Assembly (NCBI RefSeq): GCF_001718415.1
Contig: NZ_CP013377.1
Coordinates: forward strand, 806,001 to 870,000
Origin: Burkholderia pseudomultivorans
GTDB taxonomy: Bacteria; Pseudomonadota; Gammaproteobacteria; Burkholderiales; Burkholderiaceae
Length of the DNA stretch: 64,000 bases
Reading direction: 5' to 3'
In this document: one piece after another, positions 47,164 to 55,525 of the stretch
Layout of the letters: each line of letters starts with the position of its first letter
Numbering within the stretch: position 1 is the first letter of the stretch
Notes under the pieces: generated by a model
Database searches by the model: none
Told to the model about the DNA's origin: nothing
Seen by the model: the letters and a program-made list of their open reading frames with translations, nothing else
Made by a program: the position numbers and the translations under genes

Positions 47164-48783
47164 ATGGAAAAGATCTGGCTTGCTTCCTATCCGCCAGAGG
47201 TGCCGGCAGAGATCGACTGGAGCGCGTATCGATCCGTCAGCGAGCTAATCGAGGCAAGCTTCGCCCAGTTTCAGGAACGTCCCGCGTTTGCGTGTAACGG
47301 CACGCTGATGACGTATGGTGAACTCGACGTGATGTCGCGCTCGCTGGCCGCGTGGCTGCAATCGCGGGGGCTCGAGCGCGGTGCGCGCGTTGCGATCATG
47401 ATGCCGAATGTGTTGCCGTACCCGATCTCGATCTGTGCAGTCCTGCGCGCCGGCTACGTTGTCGTCAACGTCAACCCGCTTTATACCCCGCGTGAGCTGG
47501 AACATCAGTTGAAAGACAGCGGTGCCGAGGCGATCGTCATACTCGACAGTTGTGCTGCAACGCTGGACGCCATCATTGCGCACACGCAGGTGAAGCATGT
47601 CCTGATTGCCACGCAGGACGGCGCGTCCATCGCGGCGATCCCGAACGCGCACACGGCGTTTGACGACGCGATTGCAGAGGGCGGCCGGAGCACATTCGCG
47701 CCGGTCTGCCCGTCGCCGGATGACATTGCGTTTCTTCAATATACGGGGGGGACGACCGGCGTGTCCAAAGGGGCGACACTGTTGCATCGGAACATCGTCG
47801 CGAATGTATTGCAGACGGACATCTGGCTCAAGCCCGCTCGAAGTTGGCGTCCCGACGTGAAGCAGTTCATCACGGTGGCAGCCCTTCCGATCTATCACAT
47901 CTTTGCGCTCAACGTCTGCTGCCTGCTGACGATGCATACGGGCGGGATGTGCGTACTGGTTCCGAACCCGCGTGACATCGGCGGGATGATCGCGTCGCTC
48001 GCCGGATACAAGATCACAAGCTTTCCGGGCGTGAACACACTGTATAACGCGATGCTTCACCATCCCGATTTCCTGCGCCTCGACTTCTCCAATCTGCTGC
48101 TGGCCAACGGCGGCGGGATGGCTACTCAGGAAGCTGTCGCAAAGCGCTGGAAAGAGATGACCGGCGCACCGATCATCGAGGGATATGGACTGTCCGAGAC
48201 ATCGCCGTGCGTGACGGTCAACCCCGTTGACCGTCACGAGTTCAATGGCACGATCGGCCTGCCATTGCCTTCCACCGAAGTGTCGATCCGGGACGACGAC
48301 GGCAAGGAACTGCCGCCGGGACAAGCCGGCGAGCTGTGCATCCGCGGTCCCCAGGTGATGGCGGGTTACTGGCGGCGACCGGACGAAACCTCGAAAGTGA
48401 TGACCGCGGACGGCTTCTTCCGATCGGGCGACATTGCATCGATCTCCGCGGACGGCTTCGTACGAATCGTCGACCGCAAGAAGGACATGATCCTCGTGTC
48501 CGGCTTCAACGTCTACCCGAACGAGATCGAAGAGGTCGTGGCCAAACACCCCGGCGTATACGAGGTCGCGGCGATCGGCGTACCCGACGAGCACTCTGGA
48601 GAGGCGGTCAAGCTGTTCGTGGTCAGGAAAGCGCCGGAGCTGACGGTCGAAGACCTGATGGCCTTCTGCAAAGATCAACTGACGGGCTACAAGCGTCCGA
48701 AAAGCATCGAGTTTCGCGACAGCCTGCCCAAGAGCAACGTAGGGAAGATCCTTCGGCGAGAGTTGCGGGCGGAAAGGACTTGA
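47164..48783 (+). CDS. Acyl-CoA synthetase (long- or medium-chain fatty acid type)
   Basis: 539 residues from ATG 47164, seven bases after AGGAG; an in-frame TTG at 47158 is less likely. It belongs to the ANL adenylating family: YTGGTTGVSKGA binds ATP, EGYGLSETSP and RSGDIASISADGFVRIVDRKKDMIL are the core motifs, and the C-terminal catalytic Lys lies in LPKSNVGKILRREL. It activates a carboxylic acid as its CoA thioester, delivering the product of the cluster to beta-oxidation. The layout is like FadD. Confidence 0.9.
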   Translation: MEKIWLASYPPEVPAEIDWSAYRSVSELIEASFAQFQERPAFACNGTLMTYGELDVMSRSLAAWLQSRGLERGARVAIMMPNVLPYPISICAVLRAGYVVVNVNPLYTPRELEHQLKDSGAEAIVILDSCAATLDAIIAHTQVKHVLIATQDGASIAAIPNAHTAFDDAIAEGGRSTFAPVCPSPDDIAFLQYTGGTTGVSKGATLLHRNIVANVLQTDIWLKPARSWRPDVKQFITVAALPIYHIFALNVCCLLTMHTGGMCVLVPNPRDIGGMIASLAGYKITSFPGVNTLYNAMLHHPDFLRLDFSNLLLANGGGMATQEAVAKRWKEMTGAPIIEGYGLSETSPCVTVNPVDRHEFNGTIGLPLPSTEVSIRDDDGKELPPGQAGELCIRGPQVMAGYWRRPDETSKVMTADGFFRSGDIASISADGFVRIVDRKKDMILVSGFNVYPNEIEEVVAKHPGVYEVAAIGVPDEHSGEAVKLFVVRKAPELTVEDLMAFCKDQLTGYKRPKSIEFRDSLPKSNVGKILRRELRAERT

Positions 48784-48892
48784 CATCGCCGGCGGAGGGC
48801 GCTTCGCGAAGACTCCTTCTCAACCGACCGTGTAATGGAAAGCCCTGATTCAAATTGTCCTTCGGCTGCATAAGACTGGGAGTCATTGGACT

Positions 48893-48906
48893 TGGTCATT
48901 TGATCA
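48893..48906. promoter_or_regulatory. Palindromic site TGATCAAATGACCA (minus-strand reading)
   Basis: It differs from the site at 41481 at one of 14 positions. It lies in the 330-base gene-free gap between the acyl-CoA synthetase and the second monooxygenase, 208 bases before the latter's start. Confidence 0.5.
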
Positions 48907-49036
48907 TATTCGGGATGACCGCTCGAACTGGGGTCGTATTGCAATGACCTGCTTGCATGTCGGGCGGGATGTAGATGATCTTCCTCGAGTCTCACGGGTT
49001 ATCGCTACCAGCACGGTTTAGCGTCTCAAATATAGA

Positions 49037-49050
49037 TAGTCAAATGACTA
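49037..49050. promoter_or_regulatory. Palindromic site TAGTCAAATGACTA before the second monooxygenase
   Basis: A perfect 6-bp inverted repeat with an AA centre, 64 bases before the ATG of the monooxygenase at 49115, a fitting place for repressor control. It shares the CAAATGA core with the other sites. Confidence 0.55.
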
Positions 49051-49114
49051 AGTCAGTCGATATGGTCTTGCGGCCTGACGAAAATCTTCAATAACTGGTC
49101 ATCGGAGGCATCTC

Positions 49115-50605
49115 ATGACTGAGAAACAAACAACTTCGCGCTCGCCTGAGCACGTAGAAGTACTAATTGTCGGGGCCGGAATATCGGGGATTGACGCCGC
49201 TTGCCATCTCCGCATGAATCTGCCAGGGCGTTCGTTGGCCATTCTGGAGGCCATGGACGGATTCGGCGGTACCTGGTGGACCCACCGCTACCCCGGCGCA
49301 CGTTCCGACAGCGATCTGTACACGTATGCGTTCGGATTCCGTCCGTGGCAGGGGCGCTCGATCGCCACGGCGGAGGAGATTCACAGCTATCTGGGCGAGG
49401 TCATCAAGGAATACGGGCTCGATTCGAAGATCCGCTACGGGCATCGTGTTCAAACGGTGAACTGGTCGAACGAACACAAGCGCTGGACGGTCGAGGTATC
49501 GCGTGGCGATACGGGCGAACGCTTTTCGATGACCACCGACTTCCTGTGGTTGGGGGCGGGGTACTACGACCATCGTCAGGGTTTCACCCCGAAGTGGAAC
49601 GGGTTTGATCGCTACAAGGGAACGGTCGTTCATCCGCAGCACTGGCCGAAAGATCTGGACTATGCCGGAAAGCGGGTGATCGTGATCGGCTCGGGCGCGA
49701 CGGCAGCGACGCTGATCCCGGCGCTCGCCGGAACCGCGGCGCATGTGACGATGCTTCAACGGTCGCCGACGTTCTTCACGTCGGTTCCGTGGACGCATCA
49801 GCTGGACACCACCCTTCGCGAACTGAACCTTCCCGAAGAATGGCGCGCAGAGATTCTGCGGCGGGCACACCTGAAGCAGACGTTCGACCTGATCAATCTG
49901 TCCTCGGCGAACCCGGACGCGGTTCGCGACTGGCTGATCAACGAGATCCGGCAACAACTGCCGGAAGGCTTCGACGTCGACAAGCACTTCAATCCCAGCT
50001 ATCGCCCGTGGCAGCAGCGCGTGGCTGCGGTCCCGGAGGGGGATCTCTTCGCGGCGATCCGTGACGGGAAAGCGTCCGTCGTGACGGACACCATCGAATC
50101 GTTCGACGAAACCGGTATCACGCTGGCGTCGGGCGAGCACCTGCAGGCGGATATCGTCGTGACGGCGACCGGCTTCGACATGAGTGCGTTCGGCCAGATC
50201 GCCTTTCAGATCGATGGAGATCCGGTCGACATGACCAAGCGGGTCTCGTATCGAGGGCTGATGATCGAGGGTATCCCGAACATGGCATTCATCTATGGCT
50301 ACTACCGTTCGAGCTGGACGCTCCGCGCCGATCTCGTGTGCGAATTCACCTGTCGGGTCCTTGCGCATATGGAAAAGGTCGGTGCGAAGACGGTGGAACC
50401 GCGCCTGAGAGCCGAGGACGCCGACATGCAGCGGCTGCCCTGGACGGACCCGAACAATTTCAATGCGGGATACGTCATGCGGTCGCAACACCAGATGCAC
50501 ATGCGGGGCGATCGCATGCCGTGGCAGCACCACTTCGAGTACGAGGAGGAGCGCAAGACCATTCCGGAGTTGAGCCCCGATGCCGAAGTCCTGGAGTACC
50601 GCTGA
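49115..50605 (+). CDS. Flavin monooxygenase of Baeyer-Villiger type, copy 2
   Basis: 496 residues from ATG 49115 with GGAGG upstream. FAD motif GAGISG at 20-25, then GFGGTWWTHRYPGARSDSD. The fingerprint at 167-178 is YKGTVVHPQHWP, a Tyr-for-Phe variant of F-x-G-x3-H-x3-W-P. The second nucleotide motif is VIGSGATAAT. These features resemble the EthA/AlmA branch of group I monooxygenases, which act on long or acyclic ketones, thioamides or alkanes, rather than cyclohexanone enzymes. It has its own upstream operator site and is followed by a second esterase. Confidence 0.88.
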   Translation: MTEKQTTSRSPEHVEVLIVGAGISGIDAACHLRMNLPGRSLAILEAMDGFGGTWWTHRYPGARSDSDLYTYAFGFRPWQGRSIATAEEIHSYLGEVIKEYGLDSKIRYGHRVQTVNWSNEHKRWTVEVSRGDTGERFSMTTDFLWLGAGYYDHRQGFTPKWNGFDRYKGTVVHPQHWPKDLDYAGKRVIVIGSGATAATLIPALAGTAAHVTMLQRSPTFFTSVPWTHQLDTTLRELNLPEEWRAEILRRAHLKQTFDLINLSSANPDAVRDWLINEIRQQLPEGFDVDKHFNPSYRPWQQRVAAVPEGDLFAAIRDGKASVVTDTIESFDETGITLASGEHLQADIVVTATGFDMSAFGQIAFQIDGDPVDMTKRVSYRGLMIEGIPNMAFIYGYYRSSWTLRADLVCEFTCRVLAHMEKVGAKTVEPRLRAEDADMQRLPWTDPNNFNAGYVMRSQHQMHMRGDRMPWQHHFEYEEERKTIPELSPDAEVLEYR

Positions 50606-50637
50606 TCCCATGCAACGTTCGATTACAAGGTGATGTT

Positions 50638-51588
50638 ATGGCACTCGATTTGCATCTCGCTGGTTTTCTCGAATCCTTGGCCGGGTCCGGCGCGAAACCG
50701 TTGCCGCAGTCAACGCCTGAAGAAGCGCGTGGACTGATGCTGCATCTGGCTCAGGCCGTTCGTGCGCCGGAGACCATTGTCGATCTCCACAGCGTGGAAG
50801 ACCTGACCATCCCCGGCGCGTCTGGATCGCTGCGGGCGCGGAGCTATCGTCCGAGCGCGGACACGCGTCTGGCGACGGTCGTTTTTCTCCACGGCGGCGG
50901 GTTCGTCATTGGCGATCTGGACACTCACGACAACATTTGCCGGGAACTGGCGCGCGGCGCGAATGCGGTGGTGGTCTCGGTGGACTACCGATTGGCGCCC
51001 GAACACCGGTTTCCGGCCGCGGCGGACGACGCGGTTGCCGCGACCAAATGGGTGATCGCCAACGCAGGCGAATTGGGCGGAAACGACGTCGTGGCGGTGG
51101 CCGGGGATAGCGCAGGCGGCAATCTTGCGGCCGTCGTGACCCAGCAATTGCATGCCGAGGGAATTTCGCTTGCGGCGCAGCTCCTGATCTATCCCGCGGT
51201 GGCACAGGACCGTTCAGGCTTTCCGTCCTTCAAGGAAAACGGTGAAGGCTATCTGCTCGACCTCGAGTCGATTGCGTGGTTTGAAGGGCATTACGTTCCC
51301 GACGGCACGAACCCGGAGGATGTGCGACTGGCGCCGATCCATGCGAAGGACTTCGCAGGGTTGCCGCCGGCCGTCATCGTGACCGCGGAATACGATCCCC
51401 TGCGCGACGAGGGCGAGGCATACGGTCGCCTGCTTCACGCAAGTGGAGTCAAGGTCGAGACGATCCGGTGCGATGGCATGCTGCACGGCTTCTACGACAT
51501 GGGCGCGATCTCGCCTGGCGCTCGGGCATGGATCGAGAAGGGCGTCGCAAGCTTTCGCAGGATCCTCGAGAGCGCGCAGCACCATTGA
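50638..51588 (+). CDS. HSL-family alpha/beta hydrolase (esterase), copy 2
   Basis: 316 residues from ATG 50638 with AAGG upstream. Motifs: HGGGFVIG, VSVDYRLAPEHRFPAA, nucleophile in GDSAGGN, Asp in YDPLRDEG, His in GMLHGFYDM. This is a standard HSL esterase and looks catalytically complete. It lies 32 bases after monooxygenase copy 2, repeating the monooxygenase-esterase pairing seen upstream, so each oxygenase may have its own ester-cleaving partner. Confidence 0.92.
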   Translation: MALDLHLAGFLESLAGSGAKPLPQSTPEEARGLMLHLAQAVRAPETIVDLHSVEDLTIPGASGSLRARSYRPSADTRLATVVFLHGGGFVIGDLDTHDNICRELARGANAVVVSVDYRLAPEHRFPAAADDAVAATKWVIANAGELGGNDVVAVAGDSAGGNLAAVVTQQLHAEGISLAAQLLIYPAVAQDRSGFPSFKENGEGYLLDLESIAWFEGHYVPDGTNPEDVRLAPIHAKDFAGLPPAVIVTAEYDPLRDEGEAYGRLLHASGVKVETIRCDGMLHGFYDMGAISPGARAWIEKGVASFRRILESAQHH

Positions 51589-51804
51589 CACGTCGGCGAT
51601 TGCGACTTGATCGTGCGTTGCGCCATTGAGTGGCTGCATGCGGCCCGATGGACGATCTCCAGCGTTGCCGATGCGGCCACAGTGCTGATGCATGACGGAA
51701 TGAAGCCGGTTGCGCAGCGGCTCGGTGGCGCTACGTGAGCGGTGGAATCGATACATCAGGAAGTTGCTTGTGAAGCGCTCAAGCACTATCCAGGACACAG
51801 ACCC

Positions 51805-53442
51805 GTGAACAATTCATTCGATTATCTTGTTGTAGGCGGCGGCTCGGCCGGCAGTGTGCTGGCTTCGCGTTTGACCGAAGACCCCGACGCGACGCTGTGC
51901 CTGTTCGAGGCCGGCGGTACCGGCGACGGATGGCCAATCAACGTTCCGGCTGCCCTGGTGCTGATGATTCCGTCCCGGCTGAACAATTGGGCGTTCGAGA
52001 CCGTGCCGCAGAAAGGGCTGCTGGGCCGGCGCGGCTATCAGCCACGCGGCAAGGCATTGGGTGGATCGTCCGCGATCAATGCGATGGTGTATACGCGCGG
52101 CCATCATGCCGACTACGATGACTGGGCCGCATTCGGCAACGAAGGCTGGGCCTGGAACGACGTCTTTCCCTATTTCAAGCGAAGCGAGCATAACGAGCGT
52201 CTGAGCAATGACTGGCACGGGAGCGACGGCCCGCTTTGGGTCAGCGATCTGAAGACGGACAATCCGTTTCAGGCGCGTTGGCTGGAGGCCGGACGGCAGT
52301 GCGGCCTGCCCGTCACGGACGATTTCAATGGTGCGGAGCAGGAAGGCGTCGGCATCTACCAGGTGACGCAGAAGGATGGCGAGCGCTGGAGTGCCGCACG
52401 TGCTTATCTTTTCCCGCATATGAAGACGCGCGGGAATCTGACCTTGGAAACCAGTGCGCAGGTCAGGCGCATTGTGTTCGACGGTAACAAGGCCGTGGGT
52501 GTCGAAGTCACGCGTGCGGGGAATGTCGAGACGGTTTGGGCGAAGAGAGAGGTGATCCTTTGCGCCGGCGCGTTTCAGTCGCCGCAGTTGCTCATGCTGT
52601 CCGGTATCGGTCCGAAGGACGAGCTTCAGCGTCACGGGATCGACGTCGTAGTCGATCTCCCGGGCGTCGGTCAGAACTTGCAGGACCACCCGGACTTCGT
52701 CGTCAGCTACAAGACGAATAGCCTCGATGCGCTCGGCGTATCGATACGCGGAGGGATCAAGACACTGGCCGACATCAGGCAATACCGGAAGTCGCGCAGC
52801 GGTACGCTGACAACCAATTTTGCCGAAGGCGGCGCCTTCCTGAAGACGCGTCCCGATCTGGATCGGCCGGACGTCCAGATGCACTTTGTCGTGGGACCGG
52901 TCAGCGATCATGGCCGGAAGGTGCAGCTCGGACATGGTATTTCGTGTCACGTATGCGTGTTGAGGCCGAAAAGCCGGGGATCGGTGAAACTGCGAAGCGC
53001 GGATCCGCTGGATGCGCCGCTGATCGACCCGGCCTTCCTCGAGCACGCGGACGATCTGGATGTCCTCGTCGAGGGATACAAGCTCACGCGACGGTTGATG
53101 GCGACGCCGGCGATGTCGGCGTTCGTGACGAAGGATCTGTATGCATCCCGATCGCGTACGGACGAAGACATACGTGCGCTGCTGCGCGAGCGGACCGACA
53201 CCGTTTACCATCCGGTGGGAACGTGTCGGATGGGGAACGACGATCTCGCCGTCGTCGACGCTCAATTGCGCGTACGGGGGACGGAAGGCCTGCGTGTCGT
53301 CGACGCGTCGATCATGCCGACGTTGGTGGGAGCAAATACCAACGCGCCGACGATCATGATCGGAGAAAAAGCTTCGGACCTGATTCGCGGAATCTCGAGA
53401 TTCCACGCTGGTGCCGATGTGAAAGCCGGGTTCGCGGTTTGA
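51805..53442 (+). CDS. GMC-family FAD-dependent alcohol oxidoreductase
   Basis: 545 residues from GTG 51805 (NNSFDYLVVGGGSAG); the frame is open to GTG 51742. FAD-binding GGGSAGSVLASRL near the N terminus, GMC signature PRGKALGGSSAINAMVYTRG, and the C-terminal active-site region YHPVGTCRMG with ANTNAPTIMIGEK. It resembles AlkJ/choline-dehydrogenase-type enzymes that oxidise primary alcohols to aldehydes and pass electrons to the respiratory chain. It may act on an alcohol released by the esterases or on the starting alcohol. Confidence 0.92.
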   Translation: MNNSFDYLVVGGGSAGSVLASRLTEDPDATLCLFEAGGTGDGWPINVPAALVLMIPSRLNNWAFETVPQKGLLGRRGYQPRGKALGGSSAINAMVYTRGHHADYDDWAAFGNEGWAWNDVFPYFKRSEHNERLSNDWHGSDGPLWVSDLKTDNPFQARWLEAGRQCGLPVTDDFNGAEQEGVGIYQVTQKDGERWSAARAYLFPHMKTRGNLTLETSAQVRRIVFDGNKAVGVEVTRAGNVETVWAKREVILCAGAFQSPQLLMLSGIGPKDELQRHGIDVVVDLPGVGQNLQDHPDFVVSYKTNSLDALGVSIRGGIKTLADIRQYRKSRSGTLTTNFAEGGAFLKTRPDLDRPDVQMHFVVGPVSDHGRKVQLGHGISCHVCVLRPKSRGSVKLRSADPLDAPLIDPAFLEHADDLDVLVEGYKLTRRLMATPAMSAFVTKDLYASRSRTDEDIRALLRERTDTVYHPVGTCRMGNDDLAVVDAQLRVRGTEGLRVVDASIMPTLVGANTNAPTIMIGEKASDLIRGISRFHAGADVKAGFAV

Positions 53443-53452
53443 CGTGTGTCTT

Positions 53453-53478
53453 CTCGCGCCGGCATTCGTCGGCGCGAG
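53453..53478 (+). terminator. Strong hairpin after the GMC gene
   Basis: A perfect 9-bp stem CTCGCGCCG/CGGCGCGAG with an 8-base loop begins 11 bases after the GMC stop. There is no T run, so it may be a terminator or an RNA-stabilising structure ending the plus-strand cluster. Confidence 0.45.
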
Positions 53479-53742
53479 CGTCGCGATCGTACGCGGACGT
53501 TGAGCGAGCATCGTATGCGCTGCAACGTCCGCTGCAGCAAGGCCAATTGATGCGCCGCTTAGCTGATCGACGCCGGTTCCGTCTCCGGTCCTGCGTGCAT
53601 ACTGGAATGGGGCAGTCATCAGCTTCTCTCCCCGAAGGGCGTCGGTACGCGCCGTGATGAGCATCGTCGCCAATGGGTCACGTTATGTCCGTGATCCGAG
53701 CATGTTCACACGCCGGCAAGACCGCGACTCTGAACTTCGCTC

Positions 53743-54444
53743 ATGCACTCCCTGATACTCATCGTAGATGACACGCCAGATATGTCGTCTACGCTCGACA
53801 CTTGCCTGATCCGCAACGGGTTCCGAACATTTCAGACCACGACGGCTCAACCAGTGCTCGCCGCACGACTGAACCTGAAGCCCGACCTGGTCATTCTCGA
53901 CGTTCTTCAACTACGTGCGGATACCCTCGAAATACTCGCCAACCTTCGAAGACAGTGCGATACCCCGGCCGTGGTCGTGTCGGAGTGTGATCTGGACAAG
54001 GAGCGGGTGCGAGCACTGCATGCCGGGGCGGATGACTACATTGTCAGACCCTTCAACCCGGAAGTGTTCGTTGCACGATTGCTCGCGATTCTTCGGCGAT
54101 CATGCGCGTTCGCCCCGGCGCGCCGCCTGCGGGTTGGAATGCTCGAGATCGACATGGAACACCATGTCGCGTACGTTCGGACATCCTTCGGTGTTGAGCC
54201 CATATCGGTGACACTCGTTGAATTCCGCCTGCTCGCTTACATGGCCAAGGTGCCGAACCATGCGTTTACGCGTATCGAATTGCTCAACGCGTGCATGACG
54301 GACGCGAGCGCGTCTACGCGCACTGTGGACGGCCACATGAGCCGCCTGCGGAGAAAGCTGATGGACGCGGGGGTATCTGGCGTATTGGAGAGTGTGCACG
54401 GCGTCGGCTATCGCCTTCGAAAACCCTGCTGCCAAGGGAGGTGA
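53743..54444 (+). CDS. OmpR-family response regulator with a degenerate receiver
   Basis: 233 residues. It aligns over its length with the regulator at 34791. D9/D10, D53 (LVILDV) and S80 are kept. However, the MPxxDG after D53 is replaced by LQLRADT, and the conserved Lys of KPF is Arg (R102 in DDYIVRPFNP). The winged helix is intact (VTLVEFRLLAYMAKVPNHAFTRIEL, TVDGHMSRLRRKL, HGVGYRL). The receiver may no longer switch by phosphorylation in the normal way. No kinase is nearby. It lies between the catabolic genes and the envelope module. Confidence 0.88.
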   Translation: MHSLILIVDDTPDMSSTLDTCLIRNGFRTFQTTTAQPVLAARLNLKPDLVILDVLQLRADTLEILANLRRQCDTPAVVVSECDLDKERVRALHAGADDYIVRPFNPEVFVARLLAILRRSCAFAPARRLRVGMLEIDMEHHVAYVRTSFGVEPISVTLVEFRLLAYMAKVPNHAFTRIELLNACMTDASASTRTVDGHMSRLRRKLMDAGVSGVLESVHGVGYRLRKPCCQGR

Positions 54445-54534
54445 CGGCCAATGGTATCGACTGCGGTATCGGCTGCAACGCAGCGGGCCGTGTTTCTCGA
54501 TCACGGCCTGCCGCGCCGCACGAACATTGAATCG

Positions 54535-55509
54535 TTACCGCGAGACGACCCCGTCGCGGGAGAAAATCAGCCATTTGTCGCCAGACGAGGGTAGCGCGGC
54601 CGTATAACTCGTTCCGGTCTCGGTATGCAGGCGCTTGAATGTCTTTCCGTCATCGGTGCTTTGAGCCTGCAACCCGTCGATACCTACCGCCAGGACCGTG
54701 GAGCCTCGGTACGCAAGCGCGGTAATGGAATTCCTGGTGTCGAGCGTCGCGCGTGTCCAGGTATGGCCGTTGTCCTCGCTTCGCATCAACGTGCCACGCA
54801 GCCCGCCGACCAGCAGCACACCGTTGGGCAGCGCCACGCCGCACCAGAACGAGCCCTTATATCCGGTCTCCACGCTTTCCCACGTGTTGCCCTTGTCCCT
54901 GGAAATCAGGAGCTGCCCCTTCTCGGCCGTGGCAAAGATCTCGCCATTGCCGTTCGAGAAGAGGCCGAACAGATTCAGGTCCGACTTCTTGCCGTTCGGG
55001 AGAGTGGCTTCCCTTTTGGTCCAGGTCTTGCCGCCGTCATCGGTGACGAGGATGAGCGACCAGAGTCCGACGGCCACGCCGTGGTTGGCATCGATGAAGT
55101 GCACCCCGAACAGCGGGCGATCTTCGCCGGTCGCGAGGCGTTGAACCTCCCACGTCTCGCCGCCGTCGGTCGTCTTCAGGATCGCGCCCCAGTGGCCGAC
55201 TGCCCACCCCCTCCTGGCGTCGATGAAACTGACGGACGTCAACGTCGAGCTCACGGGCACGGACTTGGCCTGGCGGTACGTCGCACCGCGGTTGTCGGAC
55301 AGCAGGACGATGCCGTTCGCGCCGACACTCACGACCCGCTGGCCGGCCCAGGTGGCATCCAGCACGGCGGACTGGGTCGCGATGCTCGACTGGACGGCCG
55401 GAACGGGCCGGAGTTCCGATGCGGATACCGCGCTTGGCGTACTGCCCAGCAGCGCGCCAAAGACGACGGCGCCGGCCGACAGGGAGAGAACCTTGCGATA
55501 CAGGGTCAT
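54535..55509 (-). CDS. YCF48/BNR-repeat exported beta-propeller protein
   Basis: 324 residues from ATG 55509 with AGAGGA upstream. Signal peptide in the first 30 residues (LSLSAGAVVFGALLGSTPSAVSA). Repeated blades carry the S-x-D-x-G-x-T-W pattern: TTDGGETWEV, TDDGGKTWTK, SRDKGNTWES, SEDNGHTWTR. It is a YCF48-like propeller. In proteobacteria such genes sit beside MMPL, DUF1302 and DUF1329 genes, as here. Last gene of the minus-strand module. Exact role unknown. Confidence 0.88.
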   Translation of the reverse strand: MTLYRKVLSLSAGAVVFGALLGSTPSAVSASELRPVPAVQSSIATQSAVLDATWAGQRVVSVGANGIVLLSDNRGATYRQAKSVPVSSTLTSVSFIDARRGWAVGHWGAILKTTDGGETWEVQRLATGEDRPLFGVHFIDANHGVAVGLWSLILVTDDGGKTWTKREATLPNGKKSDLNLFGLFSNGNGEIFATAEKGQLLISRDKGNTWESVETGYKGSFWCGVALPNGVLLVGGLRGTLMRSEDNGHTWTRATLDTRNSITALAYRGSTVLAVGIDGLQAQSTDDGKTFKRLHTETGTSYTAALPSSGDKWLIFSRDGVVSR

Positions 55510-55525
55510 GGAATCCTCTTTTTCT

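Noticed and set aside
51814..53673. 619-codon open frame opposite the GMC oxidoreductase
   Set aside because: Antisense shadow; the GMC protein is complete and convincing.
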